Shown one piece after another: positions 6,672 to 14,597 of a DNA stretch of 64,000 bases (positions are counted from its first letter, which is position 1; each line of letters starts with the position of its first letter). Location: contig CANJXC010000003.1 in the NCBI GenBank assembly GCA_947478845.1, positions 62,001 through 126,000 of the forward strand, written 5' to 3'. The position numbers and the translations under genes are program-made. The DNA comes from Spirochaetales bacterium (lineage in GTDB: Bacteria > Spirochaetota > Spirochaetia > JABEVK01). Under the pieces are notes generated by a model. That model did no database searches. It was not told where the DNA came from and worked only from the letters and a program-made list of their open reading frames with translations.

Positions 6672-7991
6672 ATGCGCCGCCTTTTCGTCAAAGCCTTTTT
6701 TATGGCCAATGCCTTAGCTCTTTTTGCGCCCCTCGCCATGGCGGAGAACAGTGTGGTTCAGGGCGAAGAGGTTTGGCAAATCATTCTTACCCCGGTAGCC
6801 GGTGTCTTCAAAGACCTAGAGTATTTCAAGGATTACAGTAACGAGTCCAATAGCCAGCGCATCCTCGAAGCCACCCCGAAAAGGGTAGTCCTAGAGCGCA
6901 AGGTGAATTATGCCCCGTTCCACCACACGCTTGCGTTGGCCGATACGGGAATCTATGCCAGCAACCCGGAGTGCACCCCCTACTTGGATAAGCCGATCTC
7001 AGAAATCCTTTTAGCTCGTGCGGAGGTTCTGGCTCAGGGCTTAAGTACGCAAGTCGAGTATGTGGACGCCGCCATGTACGAAGTTCGCAACCGCCTGGAA
7101 TGGCGCTCGAGTCCGGTGGTGGAGGCTGAGGAGGTTTATAAGGCTGGCTACACCATGTGCGGCGGCTTCGCCAACCTCGCCGTCGCCTTTCTTCGCGCCA
7201 AGGGTATTCCGGCACGGGTAGACCACGTGCTTACCCTACGTCATCCGAGCTGGGACGCAGGCAGCCATGCAGAAGTTGAGGTCTACTACCAAGGTCTTGG
7301 TTGGGTGTCGTACGACCCGCAGTTCCACGAACACCATGGCCCCTTTCCGCGGATCTACTACGGCCACGGCAAGGAGTCCGCTATTTGGAGCGACAACAAG
7401 GCTTTGTGGAACGCGTTCCTGTACTTCAATCTCCTGCGTTATAACGTCCAATACCGGCAGGTCAAAAACGATGTCAGGCTCGTGGCCCTACGGGACAAAC
7501 CCACCAAATCTGACTTTGTCAGCCGTGAAGACGGCACCGGATCGCGCATACCCACCCTTGGAGGCACAGTCTACGACGGCAAGGGGAAGCCTACCCAAAG
7601 CCAATACATCTTTTCCACCCTTGAATCCTCCGGCGACTCCTACAATAGCTCTGAGCTCAGGAATGGGAGTTTCATCATCAAGAACGACGCCGATGGAGGA
7701 GAACTCTACCTCAACGAAAAGGGTTTTGTGGTCAAATATGACTTTCCCGGCTTCCAAACCGAGGCGGTGATAAAGCACGATATCCGCTTTGACGAAACCG
7801 ATTCCATCATCGTGAAGACGGGCAAGCCCGATTCAACGGTGAAATGGTACAACACGCCAGATACCTACTATGAGTTCACCACCGACAGTGCCGGCATTTT
7901 GAGGCTGCACGTCAATCCCGTCGCCGGTGGCTACAGGGTCGACGACGCTACCTACAAGTTTCAGGATGGAAAGTGGAAGAAAACCAGCTAA
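6672..7991 (+). CDS. exported transglutaminase-like cysteine protease family protein
   Basis: ATG 6672 gives a clear signal peptide (MRRLFVKAFFMANALALFAP then LAMAEN) in a 439-residue product. The transglutaminase core is intact: Cys163 in YTMCGGFANLAVAFLRAKGI, His199 in AGSHAEVEVYY and Asp215 in VSYDPQF form the expected triad. The C-terminal 180 residues are beta-rich and repetitive in feel, perhaps an Ig-like or carboxypeptidase-regulatory domain (VYDGKGKPTQSQYIF). The protein should act in the periplasm or at the surface, on peptide or cell-wall substrates. It follows the DUF350 gene closely. Confidence 0.85.
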   Translation: MRRLFVKAFFMANALALFAPLAMAENSVVQGEEVWQIILTPVAGVFKDLEYFKDYSNESNSQRILEATPKRVVLERKVNYAPFHHTLALADTGIYASNPECTPYLDKPISEILLARAEVLAQGLSTQVEYVDAAMYEVRNRLEWRSSPVVEAEEVYKAGYTMCGGFANLAVAFLRAKGIPARVDHVLTLRHPSWDAGSHAEVEVYYQGLGWVSYDPQFHEHHGPFPRIYYGHGKESAIWSDNKALWNAFLYFNLLRYNVQYRQVKNDVRLVALRDKPTKSDFVSREDGTGSRIPTLGGTVYDGKGKPTQSQYIFSTLESSGDSYNSSELRNGSFIIKNDADGGELYLNEKGFVVKYDFPGFQTEAVIKHDIRFDETDSIIVKTGKPDSTVKWYNTPDTYYEFTTDSAGILRLHVNPVAGGYRVDDATYKFQDGKWKKTS

Positions 7992-8159
7992 GTTAGCTTC
8001 TGGGCGTCAGCGACGGAGATCGGTCCTTCCTTGGCCCCGCTGGCGCCGCAGATCGGCGTTATGGCTAAGTCGAGGGGGAGCCGAAGCGCACAGCCGTACT
8101 GGAAAGTACGGTGAGCACCGGAGGCCCCCCGAGACGACGCCAGAACGTCGAGATGCAAG
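7992..8159. other. structured intergenic element with nested inverted repeats
   Basis: This gap between convergent genes is unusually rich in base pairing. Outer arms TTCTGGGCGTC (7998-8008) and GACGCCAGAA (8136-8145) pair with one bulge. Inside, GGGGG (about 8074-8078) faces CCCCC (about 8125-8130). At the centre CCGTACT-ggaa-AGTACGG (8094-8111) is a perfect 7-bp stem with a GGAA tetraloop. It could be a bidirectional terminator, a small structured RNA or a remnant of a mobile recombination site. There is no T-run typical of intrinsic terminators. I cannot assign it to a known RNA family. Confidence 0.5.
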
Positions 8160-9620
8160 CTAGCTGACGATCGCTTTCATCGCGGTCATATATCCTCTGA
8201 GCTTCTTCCCGACGTGTTCCACCGGGTGATTGCTAATCAACTCGTTCACCTGGTTCAGGCGCGCGTTGCTGGTCTTCCCGGTCAAACCCTTACCGATGAT
8301 GTCGGTCTCTACCTTGGCCATGAAGCCCTTGAGGAGAGGGCGACTAGCGTTGTCGAACAAATAGCAACCGTACTCGGCGGTGTCGCTGATCACCTTGTTC
8401 ATTTCATACAGTTTCTTGCGGGAAATGAGGTTGGCGATGAGCGGAACTTCGTGCAGCGACTCGTAATAGGCGCTTTCGGCCTTGATACCTGCGTCGGTCA
8501 TGGTTTCAAAAGCGAGCTCCACCCCTGCCTTCACCATGGCCACCATCAAAATGCCCTTGTCGAAGTATTCCTGCTCGCTGATGTCAGCCTTGGCCGGAGC
8601 CTGCTTTTCGAAGGCTGTGGCTCCGGTAGCTTCGCGCCAGGCCAAAAGGTCCTTGTCGCCAGCTTTCCAGTCTTTCATCATACCCTCGCTGAAGCGGCCG
8701 GCTATGATGTCGTCCTGATGCTTGTGGTAGAGCGGGGTCATTAGGGTCTTGAGTTCTTCGGCGAGCTCGTAGGCTTTGATTTTTGCGGGGCCCGAAAGCC
8801 GGTCCATCATCAGGGTGATGCCACCAAACTTGAGGGCCTCGGTAATGGTCTCCCAGCCGTACTGAATGAACTGCGCGGCCCAAGCTTTGTCGATTCCCTT
8901 CTCCACCATTTTGTCGAAGCATAGTAGCGAACCGGTTTGAAGCATTCCGCAGAGAATAGTCTGCTCGCCCATGAGGTCGGATTTCACTTCAGCAACAAAG
9001 CTCGACTGCAGAACCCCCGCGCGGCTGCCACCGGTGCCCACGGCCAGAGCCTTCGAGAAAGCCCAGCCCTTTTTTTCAGGGTCGTTGACCGGGTGGACAG
9101 CAATGAGAGTAGGAATGCCAAAACCGCGTTTGTACTCTTCGCGCACTTCGGAGCCCGGTCCCTTGGGCGCCATCATGATAACGGTGATGTCTTTGCGGAT
9201 CTCGGTGCCTTCCTCGACGATGTTGAAGCCGTGGCTGTACCAGAGTACCGAGCCTTTTTTCATCAGCGGTTGGACGGCGGCGACTACCGAGGAGTGCTGC
9301 TTGTCGGGGGTGAGGTTGCCTACGACGTCGGCAGAAGGAATCAGCTCTTCGTAGGTGCCCACTTTGAAGCCGGCATCGGTGGTGTTTTTCCAGCTCGCCC
9401 GCTTCTCGGAGATCGCTTCCTTGCGTAGTGCGTAGCTGACATCGAGGCCGCTGTCGCGGAGGTTGAGGCCTTGGTGGAGACCCTGGGCACCGGCACCGAT
9501 GATGACGATCTTTTTGCCCTTGAGGACGTTCACGCCGTCAAATTCGTTCTTGTCCATGAAACGGCACTGGCCGAGCTGGAGCAGTTGTTCGCGCAGATTG
9601 AGGGTGTTGAAATAGTTCAT
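8160..9620 (-). CDS. ilvC: ketol-acid reductoisomerase, class II (long form)
   Basis: IlvC converts acetolactate to dihydroxyisovalerate (and acetohydroxybutyrate likewise) with NADPH and Mg2+ in branched-chain amino acid synthesis. The 486-residue length, and the start [20 protein letters not shown] with FMDKNEF, match the long class II enzymes of enterobacteria rather than the short ~330-residue class I. The Rossmann motif [19 protein letters not shown] and the [10 protein letters not shown] segment are present, and two knotted helical domains follow. ATG 9620 is chosen because upstream in-frame sequence is not conserved in character and a promoter sits there. No other ilv genes are nearby. 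Confidence 0.96.
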   Translation of the reverse strand: MNYFNTLNLREQLLQLGQCRFMDKNEFDGVNVLKGKKIVIIGAGAQGLHQGLNLRDSGLDVSYALRKEAISEKRASWKNTTDAGFKVGTYEELIPSADVVGNLTPDKQHSSVVAAVQPLMKKGSVLWYSHGFNIVEEGTEIRKDITVIMMAPKGPGSEVREEYKRGFGIPTLIAVHPVNDPEKKGWAFSKALAVGTGGSRAGVLQSSFVAEVKSDLMGEQTILCGMLQTGSLLCFDKMVEKGIDKAWAAQFIQYGWETITEALKFGGITLMMDRLSGPAKIKAYELAEELKTLMTPLYHKHQDDIIAGRFSEGMMKDWKAGDKDLLAWREATGATAFEKQAPAKADISEQEYFDKGILMVAMVKAGVELAFETMTDAGIKAESAYYESLHEVPLIANLISRKKLYEMNKVISDTAEYGCYLFDNASRPLLKGFMAKVETDIIGKGLTGKTSNARLNQVNELISNHPVEHVGKKLRGYMTAMKAIVS

Positions 9621-9626
9621 CCGTCT

Positions 9627-9656
9627 GTTATAGACCTCAGCGCGCCAGTGCGTAAA
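9627..9656 (-). promoter_or_regulatory. ilvC promoter, leaderless type
   Basis: On the minus strand TTTACG (9656-9651) and TATAAC (9632-9627) are separated by 18 bp. The -10 ends just 6 nt before the ilvC ATG, with no Shine-Dalgarno between. The expected start site falls at the initiation codon. Confidence 0.5.
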
Positions 9657-9691
9657 GTGAGGGTGGCCGAACCGGCGGCGAGAACTTGGGC

Positions 9692-9720
9692 TTGACGACC
9701 AGAAAGAAAAAGACTGGAAT
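9692..9720 (+). promoter_or_regulatory. promoter of thioredoxin-like gene, leaderless type
   Basis: TTGACG (9692-9697) and TGGAAT (9715-9720) are spaced by 17 bp. The -10 ends 5 nt before ATG 9726 and there is no Shine-Dalgarno. The -35 is strong and the -10 is weak. Confidence 0.45.
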
Positions 9721-9725
9721 GGCTC

Positions 9726-10622
9726 ATGCACCGTTTTGTTCTTACCACCGTTGTGTGCTTGTTTCTGGGATTACCAGCCTTCTCGCAGGTAAAGTGGCTA
9801 GAAGACTGGACCGCTGCCTTGCGGGCAAGCGCCTCCTCGGGAAAACTGGTGCTAGTGGACGTAACCGGGAGCGATTGGGCCCCACCGGCGCGCCGTCAGG
9901 ACCTAGAGGTTTTTTCGCAGCCCGAGTTTGCCAAAGCGGCCGAAACCTACATCCTTCTCAGGCTCGACTTTCCCCACAACGCCAGCCAAAGCGAGAAGAC
10001 CAGGGCCCAAAATGCCCAACTGGCCAAACGGTTTCCGCTCGACAACGTTCCGACAACCCTGCTGGTCGATAAGTTCGGGTTTGTATGGGGCCTCCACGAG
10101 GGCGCCGTCGACGGGGGACCGCAGGCGTATTTGGACCTCGCAGCCGAATTAGTGAAGCAGAAAGCCGACTTGGAAGCCCTCAAAAAAACCGCCGACGCAG
10201 CTGCCACGGCAACCTCAGTCGACAAGGCAACGGCGTTTCACGCGCTTTTCGACCGCGCCGACAAGGCCGGTTTAGCTTGGGAATTCTCGGAACTTCCCGC
10301 TCAGATTATTGCCCTCGATAAAGGAAACAAGTTGGGGCTGGCCAACCGTTACCAGGTGTACAACCGCTACACCCGCTTGCTGGCCACTTGGGCAGGCCGC
10401 GAAGACTACACCACCGTGGTGAAAGACCTCGACGACCTGGCCAAAGCGGCCAAAGACCAAGCCGACCTCAAGCAAAAAATTGTGTTCACTCGCGCCATGG
10501 TGCAACTCAACGCTCTGCGAGACGAGCTGGGCGCACGCGCAAGCTTCCGCGAAGCGTTGTCGCTGGGTGCCGAAACCTTCGAGGGAAAGCGCTCGCTTAG
10601 GCTGTTGTCAGAACTCCCTTAG
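9726..10622 (+). CDS. exported thioredoxin-like protein lacking the CxxC
   Basis: A signal peptide ([20 protein letters not shown]) precedes a thioredoxin-fold domain of about 130 residues: [20 protein letters not shown], then a strand-helix run and [12 protein letters not shown] with the cis-proline. Relatives usually read GSDWCxxC; here both cysteines are alanine (Ala52 and Ala55), so disulfide chemistry is not possible at this site. The C-terminal half is helical (about residues 145-298) and could hold TPR-like hairpins. The protein is likely periplasmic and structural or binding rather than redox-active. It overlaps the sthA 3' end by 4 bp, tail to tail. Confidence 0.82.
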   Translation: MHRFVLTTVVCLFLGLPAFSQVKWLEDWTAALRASASSGKLVLVDVTGSDWAPPARRQDLEVFSQPEFAKAAETYILLRLDFPHNASQSEKTRAQNAQLAKRFPLDNVPTTLLVDKFGFVWGLHEGAVDGGPQAYLDLAAELVKQKADLEALKKTADAAATATSVDKATAFHALFDRADKAGLAWEFSELPAQIIALDKGNKLGLANRYQVYNRYTRLLATWAGREDYTTVVKDLDDLAKAAKDQADLKQKIVFTRAMVQLNALRDELGARASFREALSLGAETFEGKRSLRLLSELP

Positions 10623-12034
10623 GCTTTTGTCAGCACTCCCTGAGCGTTGGCTATGGCATCGTAGGCGGCGTACTTGTACAGCTCGTGCAAACTCGGGCAG
10701 TTGTAAACGGCGGAACTAAGGTCGCTGAGCGTGTCGCCAAAATTGATGGCCGCCACTCCGAAGTGGATGAGCTCGCTGGCGAGGTTACCTATCACGTGGA
10801 CGCCGAGCACCTTCTGCGTGCTCTTTTCATAAACAATCTTCATGAAGCCTTCGGTGGCACCCATGATTTTGCCACGGGGCATATCGCGCATGTAGGCCTT
10901 GCCAACACCGTAATCAAGGCCTTTCTTTTGGGCGTCTTCCTCCGACATCCCTACCATCGACACTTCGGGAATAGTGTAGATGCCGTAGGGGAACACCCGG
11001 GCCAATTTGTCGTAACCCTCGATTTTGAACATCTGCGTAACCGCGACCCGGCCTTGGTCCATCGAAGTGCTCGCCAACGAGGGGAAGCCGATGACATCGC
11101 CCACGGCATAGATGTGCGGAATCTTGGTTTGGTAGGTTGAGTTGACCTCGATGAGACCGCGGGAGTTTTTTTCGAGGCCTACGGCACTCAGGTAAAGGGC
11201 GTCGGTGCGACCGCTTCGGCCGGCCGCATAAAGGAGCATGTCGGCTTCAATCACGTTGCCGCCAGCCAGTTTGATTTTCAGCATCTCTTCCGTGGTTTTG
11301 GGCACCTCGACACCCTCGACCGTGGTGTTGAACCTGAAGTCGACCCCGGATTCGTGCATTTGGCGAATGAGGTCGTGGGTCAGCTCGGTGTCGAGGAAGG
11401 GAAGGATGTTGTCGCGGCCTTCGAGCAATGTGACCTTCGTGCCTACAGTTTGGAAAATCGTCGTGTATTCGCAGCCAATAACCCCAGCTCCGATGACCAC
11501 CAGCGACTTGGGAAAGCGGGACAGCTTAAGAATACTGTTGGAGTCGTGCACGCGATCGCCATCGAAAGGAATGTGCGCCGGGTGGAAGGGGTAGCTTCCG
11601 GTAGCAATCAGGATAAAGTCGGCGCTGATGTGGATGGGCTCGGGGATATCCTTGCCGTAGATTTGAATGGTGTGCTCATCCACAAAACCGCCACGCCCCT
11701 GATAATACTCCACGCCGTGGTTTTTGAGGTTTTCGTTGATCGTCAGCACCTCGCTGCGGGTCACGGCATGATTTCGGAAGTAGAAGTCGTCGATGGTGAA
11801 GGTTTTGGTGAGTTGGCGCTCTACGCCATAAAGGCCGTGTTCGGCTTTTCCTGACATAAACAGGGCGGTTTCCTTGAGGGCTTTCGACGGAAGGGTGCCG
11901 TTGTGAACGGTGGAGCCGCCTGGTTCCGAATACCGCTCTATCAGGGCAACGGTCTTGCCATGGGTTCCTGCTTTTACAGCAGCCTTTTCGCCGGCAGGGC
12001 CGCCGCCAATAACGATGAGGTCGTAGTGCTTCAT
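10619..12034 (-). CDS. sthA: soluble pyridine nucleotide transhydrogenase-like flavoprotein
   Basis: The 471-residue product is a class I pyridine-nucleotide disulfide oxidoreductase homologue: FAD motif YDLIVIGGGPAGEKAA at the N-terminus, NAD(P) motif VVIGAGVIGCEY in the middle, the second FAD strand IYAVGDVIG and a C-terminal dimerisation domain. The usual redox CxxxxC is replaced by GGSTVHNGTLPSKALKE with no cysteine, which points to SthA rather than lipoamide dehydrogenase or mercuric reductase. SthA moves hydride between NADPH and NAD+. Start ATG 12034 begins the FAD motif at the usual distance. Confidence 0.88.
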   Translation of the reverse strand: MKHYDLIVIGGGPAGEKAAVKAGTHGKTVALIERYSEPGGSTVHNGTLPSKALKETALFMSGKAEHGLYGVERQLTKTFTIDDFYFRNHAVTRSEVLTINENLKNHGVEYYQGRGGFVDEHTIQIYGKDIPEPIHISADFILIATGSYPFHPAHIPFDGDRVHDSNSILKLSRFPKSLVVIGAGVIGCEYTTIFQTVGTKVTLLEGRDNILPFLDTELTHDLIRQMHESGVDFRFNTTVEGVEVPKTTEEMLKIKLAGGNVIEADMLLYAAGRSGRTDALYLSAVGLEKNSRGLIEVNSTYQTKIPHIYAVGDVIGFPSLASTSMDQGRVAVTQMFKIEGYDKLARVFPYGIYTIPEVSMVGMSEEDAQKKGLDYGVGKAYMRDMPRGKIMGATEGFMKIVYEKSTQKVLGVHVIGNLASELIHFGVAAINFGDTLSDLSSAVYNCPSLHELYKYAAYDAIANAQGVLTKA

Positions 12035-12042
12035 AGTGTACA

Positions 12043-12071
12043 AGTCTAGTTCAGCGTTCCCGAATTGTCTA
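12043..12071 (-). promoter_or_regulatory. sthA promoter, leaderless type
   Basis: Minus-strand TAGACA (12071-12066) and TAGACT (12048-12043) are 17 bp apart, and the -10 ends 8 nt before the ATG at 12034. No Shine-Dalgarno is present. Confidence 0.45.
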
Positions 12072-12080
12072 CGATTGTTC

Positions 12081-12107
12081 TTGACAGGCACCTTGGGGCA
12101 GTATATT
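12081..12107 (+). promoter_or_regulatory. candidate promoter of exported hypothetical gene
   Basis: A consensus TTGACA (12081-12086) is followed after 15 bp by TATATT (12102-12107). GGAGG at about 12114 and ATG at 12125 follow. The spacing is short, so the true -10 could be shifted by two bases. Confidence 0.45.
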
Positions 12108-12124
12108 CGCTGCGGAGGATGTTC

Positions 12125-12655
12125 ATGAAGACCCGTAGTTCGTTGATTCTTGCTCTGGCCGTTGTAGCCTTGTTGGCGGTGGTACTCCCCTTGGGGGCCC
12201 AAGCCGCCATCCCGGGTACCGTGGATTTCCGTACCGGCGACACCTCCCTCGACTACGCTCTCCAAGAGGCCGAGGACCTTTCAGCAACCGACCCTGCTGG
12301 CTTCCTCAAGTCGGTGGCCACCAGCTACGGTCTGCCCGTCAAAGAATTGCAGGCACTCAAGGATTTGGGCCTCAAAGCCGGTGAAGTTCTACTCACGGTT
12401 AACCTTTCTCAGGTAACGAAAAAGTCGCTTTCTGAAGTGGCGGCCAATTGGAAACTCAACAAAGGCAAGGGCTGGGCCCAAATTGCCAAGGAGCTCGGGG
12501 TGAAACCGGGCTCGGCCACCTTTCAAACCCTGAAGAAGAACGCCATCGCTGAAATCGACCGCCTCAAGATCGAGGATGCGAAGAAACCGGCTGGCGATTC
12601 GATGATGAAAACGAGCGAAAAGAACAAAGACGCCAGCGGTATGAAAAAGCCCTGA
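12125..12655 (+). CDS. exported hypothetical protein
   Basis: ATG 12125 is chosen because GGAGG lies at the right distance and the product then opens with a signal peptide (MKTRSSLILALAVVALLAVV, cleavage near AQA-AIP). The mature part of about 147 residues is helical and carries NKGKGWAQIAKELGVKPGS, a short motif also known from uncharacterised secreted proteins. The C-terminus is lysine-rich and low-complexity (KKPAGDSMMKTSEKNKDAS). No enzymatic motif is visible. It lies 9 bp before the SRAP gene. Confidence 0.72.
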   Translation: MKTRSSLILALAVVALLAVVLPLGAQAAIPGTVDFRTGDTSLDYALQEAEDLSATDPAGFLKSVATSYGLPVKELQALKDLGLKAGEVLLTVNLSQVTKKSLSEVAANWKLNKGKGWAQIAKELGVKPGSATFQTLKKNAIAEIDRLKIEDAKKPAGDSMMKTSEKNKDASGMKKP

Positions 12656-12664
12656 GGCCGCTGC

Positions 12665-13411
12665 ATGTGCTTAGCCGTCAATCAACGAAACGAGGGTCCG
12701 CTACAGGCAATGTTTGAGCATTGGGCCGGAGGGGGTCTGCTGCTCGAGGGCTGGAACCCCGCGGCGAAATTGCGCGCCCACGAGTTTCCGCGGCTTCCCC
12801 TGTTGGCAGACCCCCAGAGCCCGCTGGGGAGAACGGGCATGGGGCCTTGTTTCCTTGGCACGTGGGGCCTAGTTCCGAGCTACCTGCCAGCGCGGGATGC
12901 GGCCGACGCCCTGAAAGCCGACGAACTCCGCCGGATGACCTTCAACGCACGCATCGAGACCATCTTTGAAAAGCCGTCTTTCCGAGCGGCCGCGCCCAAG
13001 CAGCGGTGCCTGCTCCCCGTGAACGCGTTTTGGGAGTATCAACACCTCGACCGCCATGGGAACCCGGACCCCTTTGGCAAGGTGACCAAACCTTATTTGG
13101 TACGCCTAGCGGACTCGGAGGTCATGCTACTTGCAGGCCTTTGGTCGGTGTGGAACACAGAGGTGACGTTCACCATCGTGACCAAACCGGCGAACACTCT
13201 GATGACGCGCATCCACAACGCCAAGCAGCGGATGCCAGTGGTTCTGCGCCCCGGCGAACCCGCCGCCGAACTTTGGCTATCTGGAGGAGGCCCGGGGGAA
13301 CTGGAAAGTTTTGCCCAGCCCCGAGACGATGACGGGCTGGTCGCCGACGAGGTTTTGGCGACCACCGCCCCAAAATCCCTGAAGCCTACGCAAGGGGATT
13401 TGTTCGGCTAA
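12665..13411 (+). CDS. SRAP-domain protein (HMCES/YedK family)
   Basis: SRAP proteins form a covalent thiazolidine link through Cys2 to abasic sites in single-stranded DNA and so protect them. The product begins Met-Cys (Cys2 freed by Met removal). It has the FNARIETIFEKPSFR segment, the active-site Glu in NAFWEYQHL, and the active-site His in TRIHNAKQRMPVVL. Length 248 is normal. AlkZ-like and UvrC genes converge on it from the other side, making a DNA-repair neighbourhood. The start follows the upstream gene by only 9 bp. Confidence 0.93.
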   Translation: MCLAVNQRNEGPLQAMFEHWAGGGLLLEGWNPAAKLRAHEFPRLPLLADPQSPLGRTGMGPCFLGTWGLVPSYLPARDAADALKADELRRMTFNARIETIFEKPSFRAAAPKQRCLLPVNAFWEYQHLDRHGNPDPFGKVTKPYLVRLADSEVMLLAGLWSVWNTEVTFTIVTKPANTLMTRIHNAKQRMPVVLRPGEPAAELWLSGGGPGELESFAQPRDDDGLVADEVLATTAPKSLKPTQGDLFG

Positions 13412-13433
13412 GGGCCTGGCTCGGGGGCAAGGA

Positions 13434-14597
13434 CTATTCGGTAAAAACCCTAGGGTTGCCCTCAATCCCTTTATTCCACCAGTGGTGATGTCGGAAGAAT
13501 ACTCTCCTGTCTCGGGCCCTGAGGAACTTCAGCAGCGCTTTTGCTTCGTGAGCTACCCCCTCCCATTGCTCATCGCTGAGCTTGTGAAAAGCTGTCACTT
13601 CTAAACCGCCTTCGAGCACCCGCCACACCCCGGCCACCCAGCCGTCGACGAGTACTGTAGGGAGCAGGTCCCCGTTCACCCGCGAGACGCGTGGACGATA
13701 CTCGGCAGGAAGAACTCGCGAGGAGTGCACGTGCCCCAAGAGCAAGTTGTCGAAAAGGGGAAGCAGCCTGGCCGGCGCTGGGGTCTCGGGGTCTGGCAAC
13801 GTCGCTTCGGTAAGGTCGTACAGGGTTTGGCCTTCGGCTCCATGGTAAGTCACTAAGCGGTCGGCCGAGGCCTTAAGCGCCGCAGTGACAACCGGCGACC
13901 TCAGCAGGGTGAAGCGAGCGAAGTCTTGCGCCGACGATGGCCCATAGGCGGCCAAAAAACGCAACAGCAAATGCTGAACCGCAACCTCGTAGGCCACAGC
14001 GGCCTCGGGGGAAGCTGCCAGCGTGTACTGTTCCCCCGGGTAACGCCAAGGTCGCTCAGGGCTGAAGTCCGCAGGTACACGTGTCCAAGGGCCAAAGGTT
14101 TTGAGCGCCCACCAGGCGATCTTAGCGTCTCCCTTTACCCATTGCGAATTGGCCGCGCTCGCTAGCCAAGCCACGACGTCGGCTTCGGTGCGTTCCTGCT
14201 CCAAAAAGCGACAGGTTTCGCGCAGTAAGGCCTGGGCGTCGGGGAGGCTCACGCCAGCGGGTACAAACCGCTTATCGTATACCCTCGACAAGCGCAAGCT
14301 CGGGGCCATTGCGGCATAAAACAGCGGGTAGTCTTCGGCAACCACGTTGTGCAAGGTGATGCGCATCAATGTCGATTTGAGCACCGCTCGTTCGGTAAGT
14401 AGCCGGTCGAACTCGATAGCCTCGAACTCCTGCAGCCTAGTCCAAAGCGCCAAATACGGCGAAGCCGGCTCCTGAGCTTGCAGGCCGATCAGCTTGCAGA
14501 TAGCCTGCCGCGGTGTCTGTGGCTCGCGGCGCAACAACAGCTGGCGTTCCAGCGTCGCTCGATTGAGGGTAGTGGCGTCCAGCAACCGCGGCTTCAC
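13434..14597 (-). CDS. AlkZ-like winged-helix protein (HTH_42 family)
   Basis: The 387-residue product belongs to the winged-helix HTH_42 family typified by the interstrand-crosslink glycosylase AlkZ (Streptomyces) and YcaQ. The N-terminal KLIGLQAQEPASPYLALWTR holds the Q-x-Q motif known to be catalytic in AlkZ. The C-terminal LVDGWVAGVWRV strand is also conserved. It likely excises alkylated or crosslinked bases. Its GTG start overlaps the uvrC TGA (GTGA), so the two are translationally coupled. That links a glycosylase to nucleotide-excision repair. The family is certain; the substrate is inferred. Confidence 0.85.
   Translation of the reverse strand: MKPRLLDATTLNRATLERQLLLRREPQTPRQAICKLIGLQAQEPASPYLALWTRLQEFEAIEFDRLLTERAVLKSTLMRITLHNVVAEDYPLFYAAMAPSLRLSRVYDKRFVPAGVSLPDAQALLRETCRFLEQERTEADVVAWLASAANSQWVKGDAKIAWWALKTFGPWTRVPADFSPERPWRYPGEQYTLAASPEAAVAYEVAVQHLLLRFLAAYGPSSAQDFARFTLLRSPVVTAALKASADRLVTYHGAEGQTLYDLTEATLPDPETPAPARLLPLFDNLLLGHVHSSRVLPAEYRPRVSRVNGDLLPTVLVDGWVAGVWRVLEGGLEVTAFHKLSDEQWEGVAHEAKALLKFLRARDRRVFFRHHHWWNKGIEGNPRVFTE

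Noticed and set aside
8091-8117. Possible group II intron domain V
   Set aside because: The AGCCGTA start and GGAA loop look similar at first, but the conserved bulge and the usual 34-nt pairing are missing and no reverse transcriptase is near.
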